Shown: positions 34,560 to 42,394, counted from the first letter of the stretch. The stretch: DNA of 64,000 nt from Terrabacter tumescens (GCF_014646815.1 NZ_BMNZ01000004.1:150437-214436); one strand, 5' to 3'. Numbers and translations: made by a program. Notes: generated by a model not told the origin, from the sequence alone.

Positions 34560-35510
34560 GTGGACGCCAGCGACCTGCTGCGCAACTCGCTCCTGCAGCT
34601 GTCCAAGCAGGAGAAGATCCGAGACGTCATCGAGAAGGCACCCGTGTCGCGCTCGGTCGTGAAGCGCTTCGTACCCGGTGCCGAGCGCGCCGACGTCGTC
34701 GGGGCGGCAGCCGAGATCGCGGCGTCGGGTCGTCGCGCGACCATCGACTACCTCGGCGAGGACACGACCGACCTCGCGCAGGCGCAGCACACGCGCGACG
34801 CGTACGTCTCCCTGCTGACCGCGCTACGCGACGAGGGCCTGACCGAGGGGGGCACCGTCGAGGTGTCGCTCAAGCTCAGCGCGCTCGGCCAGGCGCTGCC
34901 CGGCGACGGCAACACCATCGCCCTCGACCACGCGCGCGAGATCTGCGAGGTCGCGAAGCAGGCCGGCACGACGGTGACCCTCGACATGGAGGACCACACC
35001 ACGACCGACCTCACGCTCGACGCGCTGCGCGAGCTGCGGGCGGACTTCCCGACGGTGGGGGCCGTGCTCCAGGCCTACCTCTACCGCACCGAGGCCGACT
35101 GCCGTGACCTCGCGCACGCGGGCTCGCGCGTGCGGCTGTGCAAGGGCGCCTACAAGGAGCCCGAGTCGGTCGCCTTCCAGGCCGGCGCCGAGGTCGACAA
35201 GTCCTACGTGCGCTGCCTCAAGATCCTCATGCAGGGCGAGGGCTACCCGATGGTCGCCTCTCACGACCCGCGCCTCATCGAGATCGCGGGCGCTCTCGCG
35301 GGCCAGGCCGGCCGCGACCCGAGGTCCTTCGAGTACCAGATGCTCTACGGCATCCGCCCCGAGGAGCAGAAGCGGATCGCCGACCGCGGCGACCAGATGC
35401 GCGTCTACATCCCGTACGGCCAGGAGTGGTACGGCTACCTCATGCGCCGCATGGCCGAGAAGCCGGCCAACGTCATGTTCTTCCTCCGCGGCGTCGCGAC
35501 GAAGAGCTGA
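34560..35510 (+). CDS. Proline dehydrogenase (monofunctional, FAD-dependent)
   Basis: 316 residues. The barrel motifs are VEVSLKLSALGQ near residue 98, TVTLDMEDHTTTDLT near 139, VRLCKGAYKEP near 195, VASHDPRLI near 238, FEYQMLYGIR near 262 and RVYIPYGQEWYGYLMRR near 283, which bind FAD and proline. It oxidises proline to pyrroline-5-carboxylate. The GTG is set by GGAGG 5 nt upstream. proC follows after 13 nt, so one transcript would carry both the oxidising enzyme and the reverse-direction reductase, an odd but recurring actinobacterial pairing. Confidence 0.94.
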   Translation: MDASDLLRNSLLQLSKQEKIRDVIEKAPVSRSVVKRFVPGAERADVVGAAAEIAASGRRATIDYLGEDTTDLAQAQHTRDAYVSLLTALRDEGLTEGGTVEVSLKLSALGQALPGDGNTIALDHAREICEVAKQAGTTVTLDMEDHTTTDLTLDALRELRADFPTVGAVLQAYLYRTEADCRDLAHAGSRVRLCKGAYKEPESVAFQAGAEVDKSYVRCLKILMQGEGYPMVASHDPRLIEIAGALAGQAGRDPRSFEYQMLYGIRPEEQKRIADRGDQMRVYIPYGQEWYGYLMRRMAEKPANVMFFLRGVATKS

Positions 35511-35523
35511 GCGAGGAGCCACG

Positions 35524-36330
35524 ATGACGACGACGGCGATCTTCGGTGCCGGGGTCATGGGCGAGACGCTCGTCTCGGGCCTCATCCGCTCGGGCCGCAC
35601 CCCGGGCGACCTCGTCGTCACCGGGCGCACGCCTGACAAGGTCAACGCGCTGGCCGAGCGCTACGGCGTGCGCGTCATGGCCAACGCCGACGCCGCCGAC
35701 GTGGCCGACACCCTCGTGCTGTGCGTCAAGCCGCAGGACATGACCGCGCTGCTCGAGGAGATCCACGACCACGTGGCCCCCGGCAACACGGTCGTCTCGC
35801 TCGCGGCCGGCATCACGACCGAGTACCTCGAGTCCCGTCTCCCCGAGGGCACGTCGGTCATCAGGGTCATGCCCAACACTCCGGCCCTCGTCGACCAGGG
35901 CATGGCGGGCATCTCGCCCGGGCGCCACTGCACCGACGACCACCTCGCCGAGGCCGAGGCCCTGCTCAGCTCGTGCGGCAAGGTGGTGCGCCTGCCCGAG
36001 AAGCACCTCGACGCCGTCACCGCGATCTCTGGCAGCGGCCCCGCCTACATCTTCTACGTCGTCGAGGCGATGATCGAGGCAGGCGTCGTGCTCGGTCTGC
36101 CGCGCGCCACTGCCACGGAGCTCGTCGTCCAGACCCTCTACGGCGCTGCGACGATGCTCAAGGAGACCCAGGAGCACCCCACCGTGCTGCGCGAGCAGGT
36201 CAGCTCGCCCGGCGGCACCACCGTCGCCGCACTGCGCCAGCTCGACGACCACAAGGTGCGGGCGGCCTTCGTCACGGCCATCGAGGCGGCCGCCGCGCGG
36301 TCCAAAGAGCTGGCATCGGGGCAGGTCTAG
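35524..36330 (+). CDS. proC: Pyrroline-5-carboxylate reductase
   Basis: 268 residues. The Rossmann motif is TAIFGAGVMGETLVSGL at the N-terminus, VLCVKPQDM and VIRVMPNTPALVDQGMAGI mark the NADPH domain, and the signature AISGSGPAYIFYVVEAM near residue 160 and SSPGGTTVAALRQLDDHKVR near 225 are the substrate and dimerisation region. It catalyses the last step of proline synthesis. AGGAG precedes the ATG. Gene order relative to ppx, bldC and bS22 matches mycobacteria, though here many genes are inserted between them. Confidence 0.97.
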   Translation: MTTTAIFGAGVMGETLVSGLIRSGRTPGDLVVTGRTPDKVNALAERYGVRVMANADAADVADTLVLCVKPQDMTALLEEIHDHVAPGNTVVSLAAGITTEYLESRLPEGTSVIRVMPNTPALVDQGMAGISPGRHCTDDHLAEAEALLSSCGKVVRLPEKHLDAVTAISGSGPAYIFYVVEAMIEAGVVLGLPRATATELVVQTLYGAATMLKETQEHPTVLREQVSSPGGTTVAALRQLDDHKVRAAFVTAIEAAAARSKELASGQV

Positions 36331-36345
36331 CGGCACTGTGGGGTG

Positions 36346-36849
36346 ATGGCAGAACCGCACCCCGCAATGCACCTGCACCCGGTCACGGCCGACGACTGGG
36401 AGACGCACCGCGACGTGCGCCTCGAGATGCTCCGCGAGGCGCCCGAGGCCTTCTGGTTCACCTATGCCGACGAGGCCGTCTACGACGAGGCCGACTGGCG
36501 CGAACGCATCGAGGGCGCCTGGCTCGTCCAGGCCCGTGACGCCGACGGCGTGCTCGGCAGTGCGGGGCTCGGCTCGCACTGGGAGCCCGAACGTGCCACG
36601 ACCGCAACGCTGTTCGGAATGTACGTCGCTCCACGGGCGCGCGGTGGGGGAGTGGGCGAGGCGCTCGTGCGCGCTGTCCTCGACGAGGCGCGCCGGCTCG
36701 GCAAGTCCGAGGTCGTCCTCGAGGTGACGAGCTCGAACACCGCCGCCGAGGGGTTGTACGCGCGGTGCGGGTTCGTGCGCACCGGTGCCGTCCACGAGCA
36801 CCCCCGTCGTCCCGACCTCTGCGAGATCGAGATGGTCCACCGCTTCTGA
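36346..36849 (+). CDS. GNAT family N-acetyltransferase
   Basis: 167 residues. The acetyl-CoA loop is YVAPRARGGGVGEALVRAVLDEA near residue 88. The N-terminal segment LHPVTADDWETHRDVRLEMLREAPEAFWFTYADE and WRERIEG are shared with the next gene, so the pair arose by duplication. Substrate unknown. CACTGT at 36334-36339 lies 6 nt before the ATG (leaderless); the GTG directly before it is less likely. It follows proC by 15 nt but has its own -10-like element. Confidence 0.87.
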   Translation: MAEPHPAMHLHPVTADDWETHRDVRLEMLREAPEAFWFTYADEAVYDEADWRERIEGAWLVQARDADGVLGSAGLGSHWEPERATTATLFGMYVAPRARGGGVGEALVRAVLDEARRLGKSEVVLEVTSSNTAAEGLYARCGFVRTGAVHEHPRRPDLCEIEMVHRF

Positions 36850-36940
36850 GTCGCGCTGGTGCGCAGCAGGACCCACGCTGCACCGAACGTTCACCCCCTC
36901 GCTGGTGCGGTCCGAACGCCTGTCGTGCGAAAGTGGACCC

Positions 36941-37468
36941 ATGAACGACATCACCGTGCGTCCCCTCGGCGAGGACGACTGGCAGGACTACCGTTCCGTC
37001 CGCCTCGCCGCACTGCGTGAGTCTCCCGAGGCGTTCGTGGCCACGGTCGAGCAGGAAGAGTCCTACGACGAGGACTTCTGGCGCGAACGCATGCAGCGGT
37101 CCGCGCGGCTCGTCGCCGAGCGCGAGGGACAGGCCGTCGGTGTCGTCAGCATCGGCACCGCCAAGGACGGCGAGGACGCCGCCGGAGAGCTGTTCGGTCT
37201 CTGGGTGCGCCCCGAGGCGCGCGGCTCGGGTGTCGCGACCCGGCTCGTCAAGGACGGCGCCTCCCTCGCGGCCCACCGCGGCCACTCCCACCTCGTCTAC
37301 TGGGTCGGCACCGAGAACGGGCGGGCCGTCGCCTTCGCCAGCGGCATGGGCTTCCGCCCGACCGACTACCGCCGCCCGATGGGGGTCGTCAGCGAGGAGG
37401 ACGGCGAGGAGGAGATCGCCATGGTCCTGCCGCTCGGCTCCGACAACGGACCCCGGCTGCGCCTCTGA
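36941..37468 (+). CDS. GNAT family N-acetyltransferase, paralogue of the preceding gene
   Basis: 175 residues. The acetyl-CoA loop is WVRPEARGSGVATRLVKDGASLA near residue 90. The N-terminus VRPLGEDDWQDYRSVRLAALRESPEAFVATVEQEESYDEDFWRERM aligns clearly with that of the upstream GNAT, while the C-terminal substrate regions have diverged. GAAAGT 6 nt before the ATG suggests independent leaderless expression. A strong hairpin follows 52 nt after the stop. Confidence 0.87.
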   Translation: MNDITVRPLGEDDWQDYRSVRLAALRESPEAFVATVEQEESYDEDFWRERMQRSARLVAEREGQAVGVVSIGTAKDGEDAAGELFGLWVRPEARGSGVATRLVKDGASLAAHRGHSHLVYWVGTENGRAVAFASGMGFRPTDYRRPMGVVSEEDGEEEIAMVLPLGSDNGPRLRL

Positions 37469-37519
37469 CGCAGCAGACCCGGGCCTGCTCGGCCCGACCC
37501 GGTCACGCCCCACAACCGA

Positions 37520-37558
37520 CGAACCCACCGCCCCGAGTCACCGGGGACGGTGGGTTCG
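37520..37558. terminator. Bidirectional terminator between GNAT and KtrA-type genes
   Basis: CGAACCCACCG (37520-37530) pairs with 37548-37558, extended inward by CCCCG/CGGGG with a one-base bulge and a 6-nt loop. The genes converge here. Confidence 0.88.
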
Positions 37559-37581
37559 CTTGTCCGGCAGCTGAATCCGGG

Positions 37582-38250
37582 TCAGGGGCGCGCCGCGAAT
37601 CGCTCGATGAGCTCGACGGGACCGCTGACGATGAGCATGTGGTGCGCCGAGATCTTCGTCTGCGGCACGGCATACGTGAAGTCCTCGCCCGGCGCCTTGA
37701 CCCCGACGACCGTGACACCGTACTTGCGGCGGATCGAGCTCTGCTCGAGGGTGAACCCGACCGTCTCCGACGGCGGCTTGAGCTTGACGATGGCGAAGCC
37801 GTCGTCGAACTCGATGTAGTCGAGCAGCTTGCCGTTGACGAGGTGGGCCACCCGGCGTCCCGAGTCGGCCTCGGGGGAGATGACGTGGTGGACGCCGATG
37901 CGGTCGAGGATGCGCTTGTGCTCCGGCGAGAGCGCCTTGGCCCAGATCGAGGGCACGCCGGCGTCGACGAGGTTCGCGGCCGCCAGCACCGAGGACTCCA
38001 CGGACGAGCCGATGCCGACGATCGCGATCTTCGGCTGCGCGGCGCGGATCATCTCGAGCGCCGACGACTGGGCCATGTCGGCATGCACCACCTTGGCCAC
38101 CTTGTTGACGTAGCTCTCGGCGATGGCGTTGTCGCGCTCCACGGCGATGACGCGGTGGCCCAGCCTCGTGAGCTCGAGAGCGACGGCCGAGCCGAAGCGT
38201 CCCAGCCCGATGACGATCACGTCGTCCTCGAAGAGCCGGTTGCGGCCCAT
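37582..38250 (-). CDS. TrkA/KtrA-type potassium channel regulatory (RCK) protein
   Basis: 222 residues. The RCK N-domain has DVIVIGLGRFGSAVALELTRLGHRVIAVERD, a Rossmann nucleotide site, followed by the smaller RCK C-domain (about residues 140-222). Such subunits gate a KtrB/TrkH potassium translocase in response to ATP/ADP or c-di-AMP. GGAGGT 7 nt before the ATG favours this start; an in-frame ATG six codons earlier exists. No KtrB/TrkH gene is adjacent, so the membrane partner must lie elsewhere. Because disA is in the same window, c-di-AMP control through the C-domain is a reasonable guess only. Confidence 0.9.
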   Translation of the reverse strand: MGRNRLFEDDVIVIGLGRFGSAVALELTRLGHRVIAVERDNAIAESYVNKVAKVVHADMAQSSALEMIRAAQPKIAIVGIGSSVESSVLAAANLVDAGVPSIWAKALSPEHKRILDRIGVHHVISPEADSGRRVAHLVNGKLLDYIEFDDGFAIVKLKPPSETVGFTLEQSSIRRKYGVTVVGVKAPGEDFTYAVPQTKISAHHMLIVSGPVELIERFAARP

Positions 38251-38300
38251 GCGTGTTACCTCCGTCATCCGGTGCGCGTTTCCGCGATAGCGTCTCAATC

Positions 38301-39497
38301 ATGCCAACTCAGGCCCGGGTCGTCTGGGACACCTCCTTCACGAGGTACAACTTCGGCCCCACCCACCCGATGGCGCCGGTGCGCCTGGACCTCACGGCGC
38401 GGCTGTGCGAGGCCCTCGGGGTCTTCGACGCCGATGGTGTCGAGGTGGTCGGCGCCGAGGTGGCGCCCGACGAGCTGCTCGCGACGGTCCACGACGACGC
38501 GTACGTCGCCGCCGTCAAGGCCGCCTCGCTCGACCCGTCCACGGCCGAGGGCACCTACGGCCTCGGCACCGAGGACGACCCCGCCTTCGAGGGCATGCAC
38601 GACGCGAGCGCGCGGGTGGTGTCGGGCACGGTCGACAGCGCCCGCGCGGTCTGGGAGGGCGACGCCGAGCACGCCGTGAACTTCACCGGTGGGCTGCACC
38701 ACGCGATGCGCGACAAGGCCAGCGGCTTCTGCGTCTACAACGACATCGCGGTCGGCATCCAGTGGCTCCTGGACCACGGGGCCGAGCGCGTGGCCTACGT
38801 CGACGTCGACGTGCACCACGGTGACGGCGTCGAGCGGATCTTCTGGGACGACCCCCGGGTGCTGACGATCTCCGTCCACGAGACCGGCCGGGCGCTCTTC
38901 CCCGGCACCGGGTGGCCCACCGACACCGGAGGCGCCGACGCCGAGGGCAGCGCGGTCAACGTCGCCCTGCCGCCCGGCCTCAGCGACGCGGGATGGCTGC
39001 GGGCGATCCACGCCGTCGTCATGCCTCTCGTGCGGTCGTTCCGCCCCGACGTGCTCGTGACCCAGCACGGCTGCGACACCCATGCGGAGGACCCCCTCGC
39101 CCACTTCGCCGTCACTGTCGACGCCCAGCGTGCGGCCGCCGACGCCCTCCACCGGCTCTCGCACGAGGTGTGCGAAGGACGCTGGGTGGCGCTCGGGGGT
39201 GGAGGCTACGAGGTCGTCGACGTCGTGCCCCGCACGTGGACCCACCTCACCGCGATCGCCGCCCACGCCCCGATCAAGACCAGCGTGCCGGTCCCCGAGG
39301 ACTGGCGGGCCCACGTCGAGCAGGTCTTCGGCCGCCCCGGCCCACGCCGGATGGGCGACCTCACCACCGAGGACGGCCCCCTCTGGTGGCGCTCCTGGGA
39401 GATGGGCTACGACCCCGCCAGCGAGGTCGACCGCGCCATCATGGCCACCCGCACGGCCGTCTTCCCTCTCCACGGGCTCGACATCCACTTCGACTGA
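38301..39497 (+). CDS. Acetoin utilization AcuC-like / histone deacetylase family protein
   Basis: 398 residues of the arginase-deacetylase fold. FTGGLHHAMRDKASGFCVYNDIAV (His pair near residue 134), AYVDVDVHHGDGVERIFW (zinc-binding Asp and His with charge-relay His near 172) and LVTQHGCDTHAEDPLAHF (second zinc Asp near 258) are all present, so a metal-dependent deacetylase activity is expected. Substrates could be acetylated proteins such as Acs or small amides. TAGCGT at 38288-38293 sits 7 nt before the ATG. Divergent from the KtrA-type gene. A tandem repeat array starts 5 nt after the stop. Confidence 0.9.
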   Translation: MPTQARVVWDTSFTRYNFGPTHPMAPVRLDLTARLCEALGVFDADGVEVVGAEVAPDELLATVHDDAYVAAVKAASLDPSTAEGTYGLGTEDDPAFEGMHDASARVVSGTVDSARAVWEGDAEHAVNFTGGLHHAMRDKASGFCVYNDIAVGIQWLLDHGAERVAYVDVDVHHGDGVERIFWDDPRVLTISVHETGRALFPGTGWPTDTGGADAEGSAVNVALPPGLSDAGWLRAIHAVVMPLVRSFRPDVLVTQHGCDTHAEDPLAHFAVTVDAQRAAADALHRLSHEVCEGRWVALGGGGYEVVDVVPRTWTHLTAIAAHAPIKTSVPVPEDWRAHVEQVFGRPGPRRMGDLTTEDGPLWWRSWEMGYDPASEVDRAIMATRTAVFPLHGLDIHFD

Positions 39498-39501
39498 GTC
39501 T

Positions 39502-39750
39502 TTGGCGCCTCCCTCCGCTGCGGCGCGTGCCTCGGCGCCCTGAAGCCGTCGCCTTCCTCCGCTTCGCTCGCTCGTTCCCTGTCCTTGGCGCCTCGCTTCG
39601 CTGCGGCGCGTGCCTCGGCGCCCTGAAGCCGTCGCCTTCCTCCGCTTCGCTCGCTCGTTCCCTGTCCTTGGCGCCTCGCTTCGCTGCGGCGCGTGCCTCG
39701 GCGCCCTGAAGGCGTCGCCTTCCTCCGCTTCGCTCGCTCGTTCCTCGCTC
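39502..39750. repeat. 83-bp tandem repeat, three copies
   Basis: TTGGCGCCT starts at 39502, 39585 and 39668 (period exactly 83). Each copy runs through CTTCGCTGCGGCGCGTGCC, GGCGCCCTGAAG and TCCGCTTCGCTCGCTCGTTCC. The first copy differs at its start (CCCTCCGC for CGCTTCGC). All six frames give low-complexity Ser/Arg/Ala peptides, so it is not a gene. It fills the first half of the 502-bp gap before aspS. Confidence 0.88.
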
Positions 39751-39846
39751 GCTGCGCTTCGTCCAGGCGACGCCGGCGCCTCCGCCTTGTGGCTGGGGCC
39801 TTGATCGCCGCGCTGAAAATCAGGCGGAGTGTCCTTCGATCGGGGG

Positions 39847-39999
39847 TAGGGTTGCCGGCACGGCGACGACGGGCCTGACGATCCTGAGCCGAGCACGACC
39901 AGAGGCCGTCCGCGATCCGCGGCGGCGAAGGTGTGGTGGCACAGCGACATTCCCCATCGCCCACACCTCCGGGGCACCAACCCTCTGGAGGTGAACGGA
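39847..39999 (+). promoter_or_regulatory. aspS leader with T-box-like, SD-sequestering structures
   Basis: TAGGGT (39847-39852) is a likely -10, giving a leader of about 140 nt. A stem (39868-39875 with 39904-39910) has a GAC triplet (39897-39899) on its 3' side. GGTGGCACAGCGA (39935-39947) resembles the T-box bulge consensus GGTGGNACCGCG. GGTGTGG (39930-39936) can pair with CCACACC (39961-39967). CACCTCC (39964-39970) can instead pair with the Shine-Dalgarno GGAGGTG (39987-39993). These two helices share bases and exclude each other. This fits a translational T-box with an Asp specifier, but the leader is short and the assignment is an inference. Confidence 0.42.
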
Positions 40000-41364
40000 A
40001 TGCAACCAACCCAAACCACGACCCTTGCTCCGCGCGTGCTCGCGCGGGACCTGGCCGCCGTCCCGCACGGCGAGCCGGCCACCCTGGCCGGATGGATCCA
40101 CCGGCGGCGCGTCCTCGCGAGCGTCACGTTCCTCGTGCTGCGCGACCGCTCGGGCCTGGCCCAGGTCGTCGTCAAGGACCGCGAGACCGTCGAGCAGCTG
40201 GCCGGGCTGCCCGAGGAGACCGTCGTCGAGGTGACCGGGATCGTCTCGACCAACGAGTCCGCGCCCGGCGGCGCCGAGCTCGTCGAGCCCACCGTCACGC
40301 CGCTCACGGAGCCCGCGGCGGCCCCGCCCACCGAGCTGTGGCGACCGACGTTCGGCGCCGGCCTGCCGACGCACCTCGACCACGCCGCGGTGACGCTGCG
40401 CCACCCGCGGCACCGGGCCGCGTGGCAGATCGCGAGCGCGTCGATGCGCGGGTTCCGTTCGGCCCTCGGGGCGCTCGAGTTCACCGAGATCGCGACGCCG
40501 AAGCTCGTCGGCACCGCCACCGAGTCGGGCGCCAACGTCTTCACTGTCGACTACTTCGGCCGGACCGCCTACCTCGCGCAGAGCCCGCAGCTCTACAAGC
40601 AGATGCTCGTCGGGGTCTTCGAGCGCGTCTTCGAGGTCGGGCCCGTCTTCCGCGCCGAGCCGCACGACACCGTGCGCCACCTCGCGCAGTACACCTCGCT
40701 CGACGCCGAGCTCGGCTTCGTCCGCGACCACCGTGACGTCCTCGCCGTGCTGCGCCTGGCCATCGCCGGGATGGTCGAGGCCATCGGGGAGTATGCCGCC
40801 GACGCCGCTGCGCTCCTGGGTGTCGAGCTGCCGCGGGTGCCCGACGAGTTCCCCGTCATCCACTTCAGCGACGCCCTCGCCAAGGTCGGGGCCGACCCGG
40901 ACGAGCCCGACCTCAGCCCCGCGCACGAGCGGGCGCTCAGCGAGTGGGCCAAGACGGCATACGACTCGGACTTCCTTGCGGTGGAGGGCTACCCGATGGG
41001 CAAGCGGCCCTTCTACACCGCGCCGGAGGGCTACGGACCAAACGGGCCACGCGGGTCGTCGGGGGGAGCACGGGGGGCGGAGCCCCCCGTGGGTAGCAAC
41101 AGCTTCGACCTGCTCTTCCGGGGGCTCGAGCTGACGACCGGCGGCCAGCGCCTGCACCGGCCGTCCGACTACGCCGCGGCGATGGCGCGGACCGGCACGG
41201 ACCCCGCGGTGCTCGCCGGCTACCTCGACGCGTTCGCCCACGGCATGCCTCCGCATGGCGGCTTCGCCATCGGTCTGGAAAGGTGGGTCGGGAGGCTGAC
41301 GGGTGCCGAGAACATCCGCGAGGTGACGCTGTTCCCGCGCGACCTGCACCGTCTGGAGCCGTGA
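40000..41364 (+). CDS. aspS: Aspartate--tRNA(Asp/Asn) ligase, archaeal-type class II
   Basis: 454 residues, the short form without the bacterial GAD insertion. The N-terminal OB-fold binds the anticodon (TLAGWIHRRRVLASVTFLVLRDRSG). The class II core has motif 2 VFEVGPVFRAEPHDTVRHLAQYTSLDAELGFV near residues 210-240 and motif 3 HGGFAIGLERWVGRLTGAENIREVTLFPRD at the end. GGAGGTGA 5 nt upstream decides the ATG. A roughly 20-residue Gly/Arg/Pro-rich insert (NGPRGSSGGARGAEPPVG) lies between GPTAPEGYG-like and SNSFDLLF segments where relatives have a short loop; it coincides with a DNA hairpin. Discriminating or Asp/Asn-nondiscriminating specificity cannot be decided. Confidence 0.92.
   Translation: MQPTQTTTLAPRVLARDLAAVPHGEPATLAGWIHRRRVLASVTFLVLRDRSGLAQVVVKDRETVEQLAGLPEETVVEVTGIVSTNESAPGGAELVEPTVTPLTEPAAAPPTELWRPTFGAGLPTHLDHAAVTLRHPRHRAAWQIASASMRGFRSALGALEFTEIATPKLVGTATESGANVFTVDYFGRTAYLAQSPQLYKQMLVGVFERVFEVGPVFRAEPHDTVRHLAQYTSLDAELGFVRDHRDVLAVLRLAIAGMVEAIGEYAADAAALLGVELPRVPDEFPVIHFSDALAKVGADPDEPDLSPAHERALSEWAKTAYDSDFLAVEGYPMGKRPFYTAPEGYGPNGPRGSSGGARGAEPPVGSNSFDLLFRGLELTTGGQRLHRPSDYAAAMARTGTDPAVLAGYLDAFAHGMPPHGGFAIGLERWVGRLTGAENIREVTLFPRDLHRLEP
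41069..41091. repeat. Hairpin inside aspS
   Basis: CACGGGGGGC (41069-41078) and its complement (41082-41091) form a 10-bp stem with a 3-nt loop inside the coding region. It encodes part of the Gly/Pro-rich insert of the synthetase and looks like a small palindromic element inserted in frame. Confidence 0.6.
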
Positions 41365-41548
41365 CGAGCCGGGAGATCCACAGGGGCCCCACCGGCGTGT
41401 CGAGTTGCGCGTGACCGATTCTTATCGTCGATCGCTTCCCCTCCAGTCACATCTGCCCCTAATGTTGCTTCTTGCACCTGCGTGAAGTTTCGTCGGAGGG
41501 GAAGCCGTCGGCGCGCGGGTGCAGCCCACCTGAAGATCGGGGTAACAC

Positions 41549-41749
41549 ATGTCGAATGAGCGCCAGCTCGCCGAGGTGCGGTTTCTGACCGTCGCCGAGG
41601 TCGCCTCGATCATGCGAGTGTCGAAGATGACCGTCTACCGACTCGTCCACGGCGGAGACCTTCCGGCCGTACGCGTCGGCCGCTCCTTCCGGGTTCCGGA
41701 GGATGCGGTCCACAAGTACCTGGAGACGTCCTTCATCGACACCGCGTGA
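41549..41749 (+). CDS. bldC: BldC-like MerR-type HTH DNA-binding protein
   Basis: 66 residues, a single winged helix: RFLTVAEVASIMRVSKMTVYRLVHGGDLPAVRVGRSFRVPEDAVHKYLE. This is the excisionase/MerR-like domain of BldC in Streptomyces and the Rv0500A type in mycobacteria, which bind direct repeats as head-to-tail oligomers to control development genes. Same order as in mycobacteria: followed by bS22, epimerase and acyltransferase. The 184-bp upstream gap holds TAATGT (41459-41464) as a likely -10, and a 10-bp inverted pair CTTCCCCTCC (41434-41443)/GGAGGGGAAG (41494-41503) across the predicted start of transcription. A terminator follows. Confidence 0.92.
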   Translation: MSNERQLAEVRFLTVAEVASIMRVSKMTVYRLVHGGDLPAVRVGRSFRVPEDAVHKYLETSFIDTA

Positions 41750-41769
41750 CTGCAGCGTCACGACGCATT

Positions 41770-41810
41770 CGAAGGGGCGGCCACGACCACCCGGTCCGGC
41801 CGCCCCTTCG
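41770..41810 (+). terminator. bldC terminator
   Basis: A 13-bp perfect stem (CGAAGGGGCGGCC at 41770-41782 with 41798-41810) and 15-nt loop, 20 nt after the bldC stop, separates bldC from the bS22 gene. Confidence 0.88.
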
Positions 41811-41877
41811 GCATTCGCAGCTGGACGGGGCCGGTGAGCAGGGGCCCGCGCTTTTGGGATAGAGGCGGGGCACGCGC

Positions 41878-41883
41878 TAGTCT
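41878..41883 (+). promoter_or_regulatory. -10 element for the bS22 gene
   Basis: TAGTCT with TTGGGA 18 bp upstream (41854-41859) as a possible -35 gives a start near 41890 and a leader of about 105 nt. A leaderless-type GTG nearby (41884) opens a frame with no family signal. Confidence 0.45.
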
Positions 41884-41995
41884 GTGAACCCTGTTCGGCT
41901 CGTGAAGTTCGACCTACCCTTCTCCGGGGGTGTCGACGCAGGTCGGCACCAGCTCAGTTCAAGGACACGTCTCAAGACTCACGACAAGGACAAAC

Positions 41996-42094
41996 ATGGG
42001 TTCTGTCATCAAGAAGCGCCGCAAGCGGATGGCCAAGAAGAAGCACCGCAAGCTGCTGCGCAAGACGCGCCATCAGCGCCGCAACAAGAAGTGA
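41996..42094 (+). CDS. 30S ribosomal protein bS22-type (AURKAIP1/COX24 domain) miniprotein
   Basis: 32 residues, almost all basic: it begins MGSVIKKRRKRMAKKKHRK and ends in RRNKK. It is nearly identical in pattern to mycobacterial Rv0500B, the small subunit protein bS22 that sits near the decoding centre. AAGGA 5 nt before the ATG is a good ribosome site. Its place between bldC and the epimerase gene is conserved across actinobacteria. The gene is easily missed because of its size. Confidence 0.93.
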   Translation: MGSVIKKRRKRMAKKKHRKLLRKTRHQRRNKK

Positions 42095-42248
42095 CCTGAC
42101 CAGCTCAGGTTCCGCGGCTCCGTCCGCACGCTCTCGACCCTCACCCTCGGTGGGGGTCGTTCGCGTCTCCGGGGGAGTGTGCGGCCGGCCGCCAGCACGG
42201 GTCCCGCGCCGAGAGGCTCGACACATCCGTCCTCGGCCGTGCCCGCCC

Positions 42249-42279
42249 GGGTACGTACCCGACACGGTCTAGGTAGGCT
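42249..42279 (+). promoter_or_regulatory. Epimerase promoter with 12-bp palindrome over the -35 region
   Basis: TAGGCT (42274-42279) is a likely -10, 115 bp before the epimerase ATG. The perfect palindrome GGGTACGTACCC (42249-42260) covers the -35 position, as an operator would. The rest of 42095-42394 shows no gene. Confidence 0.4.
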
Positions 42280-42394
42280 GCGAGGGCGGGGGAACGAGGT
42301 CTCCTCCGCAGGCGAGTGCCGCTCGAACGCCTCAGCGCGTCAGGGCCGGTCACGAGCACGATGTGTCCGCACCGACCGACGACAGGAGGAGCCG

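Noticed and set aside
39407-40009. Minus-strand frame of 200 residues spanning the 83-bp repeats
   Set aside because: Composed of repeat-derived Arg/Glu/Ala stretches and overlaps the deacetylase-like gene end and the aspS start.
41884-42099. 71-residue protein starting at 41884 over the bS22 gene
   Set aside because: Wrong frame for the conserved 32-residue basic protein, which has its own ribosome site; no family signal in the longer frame.
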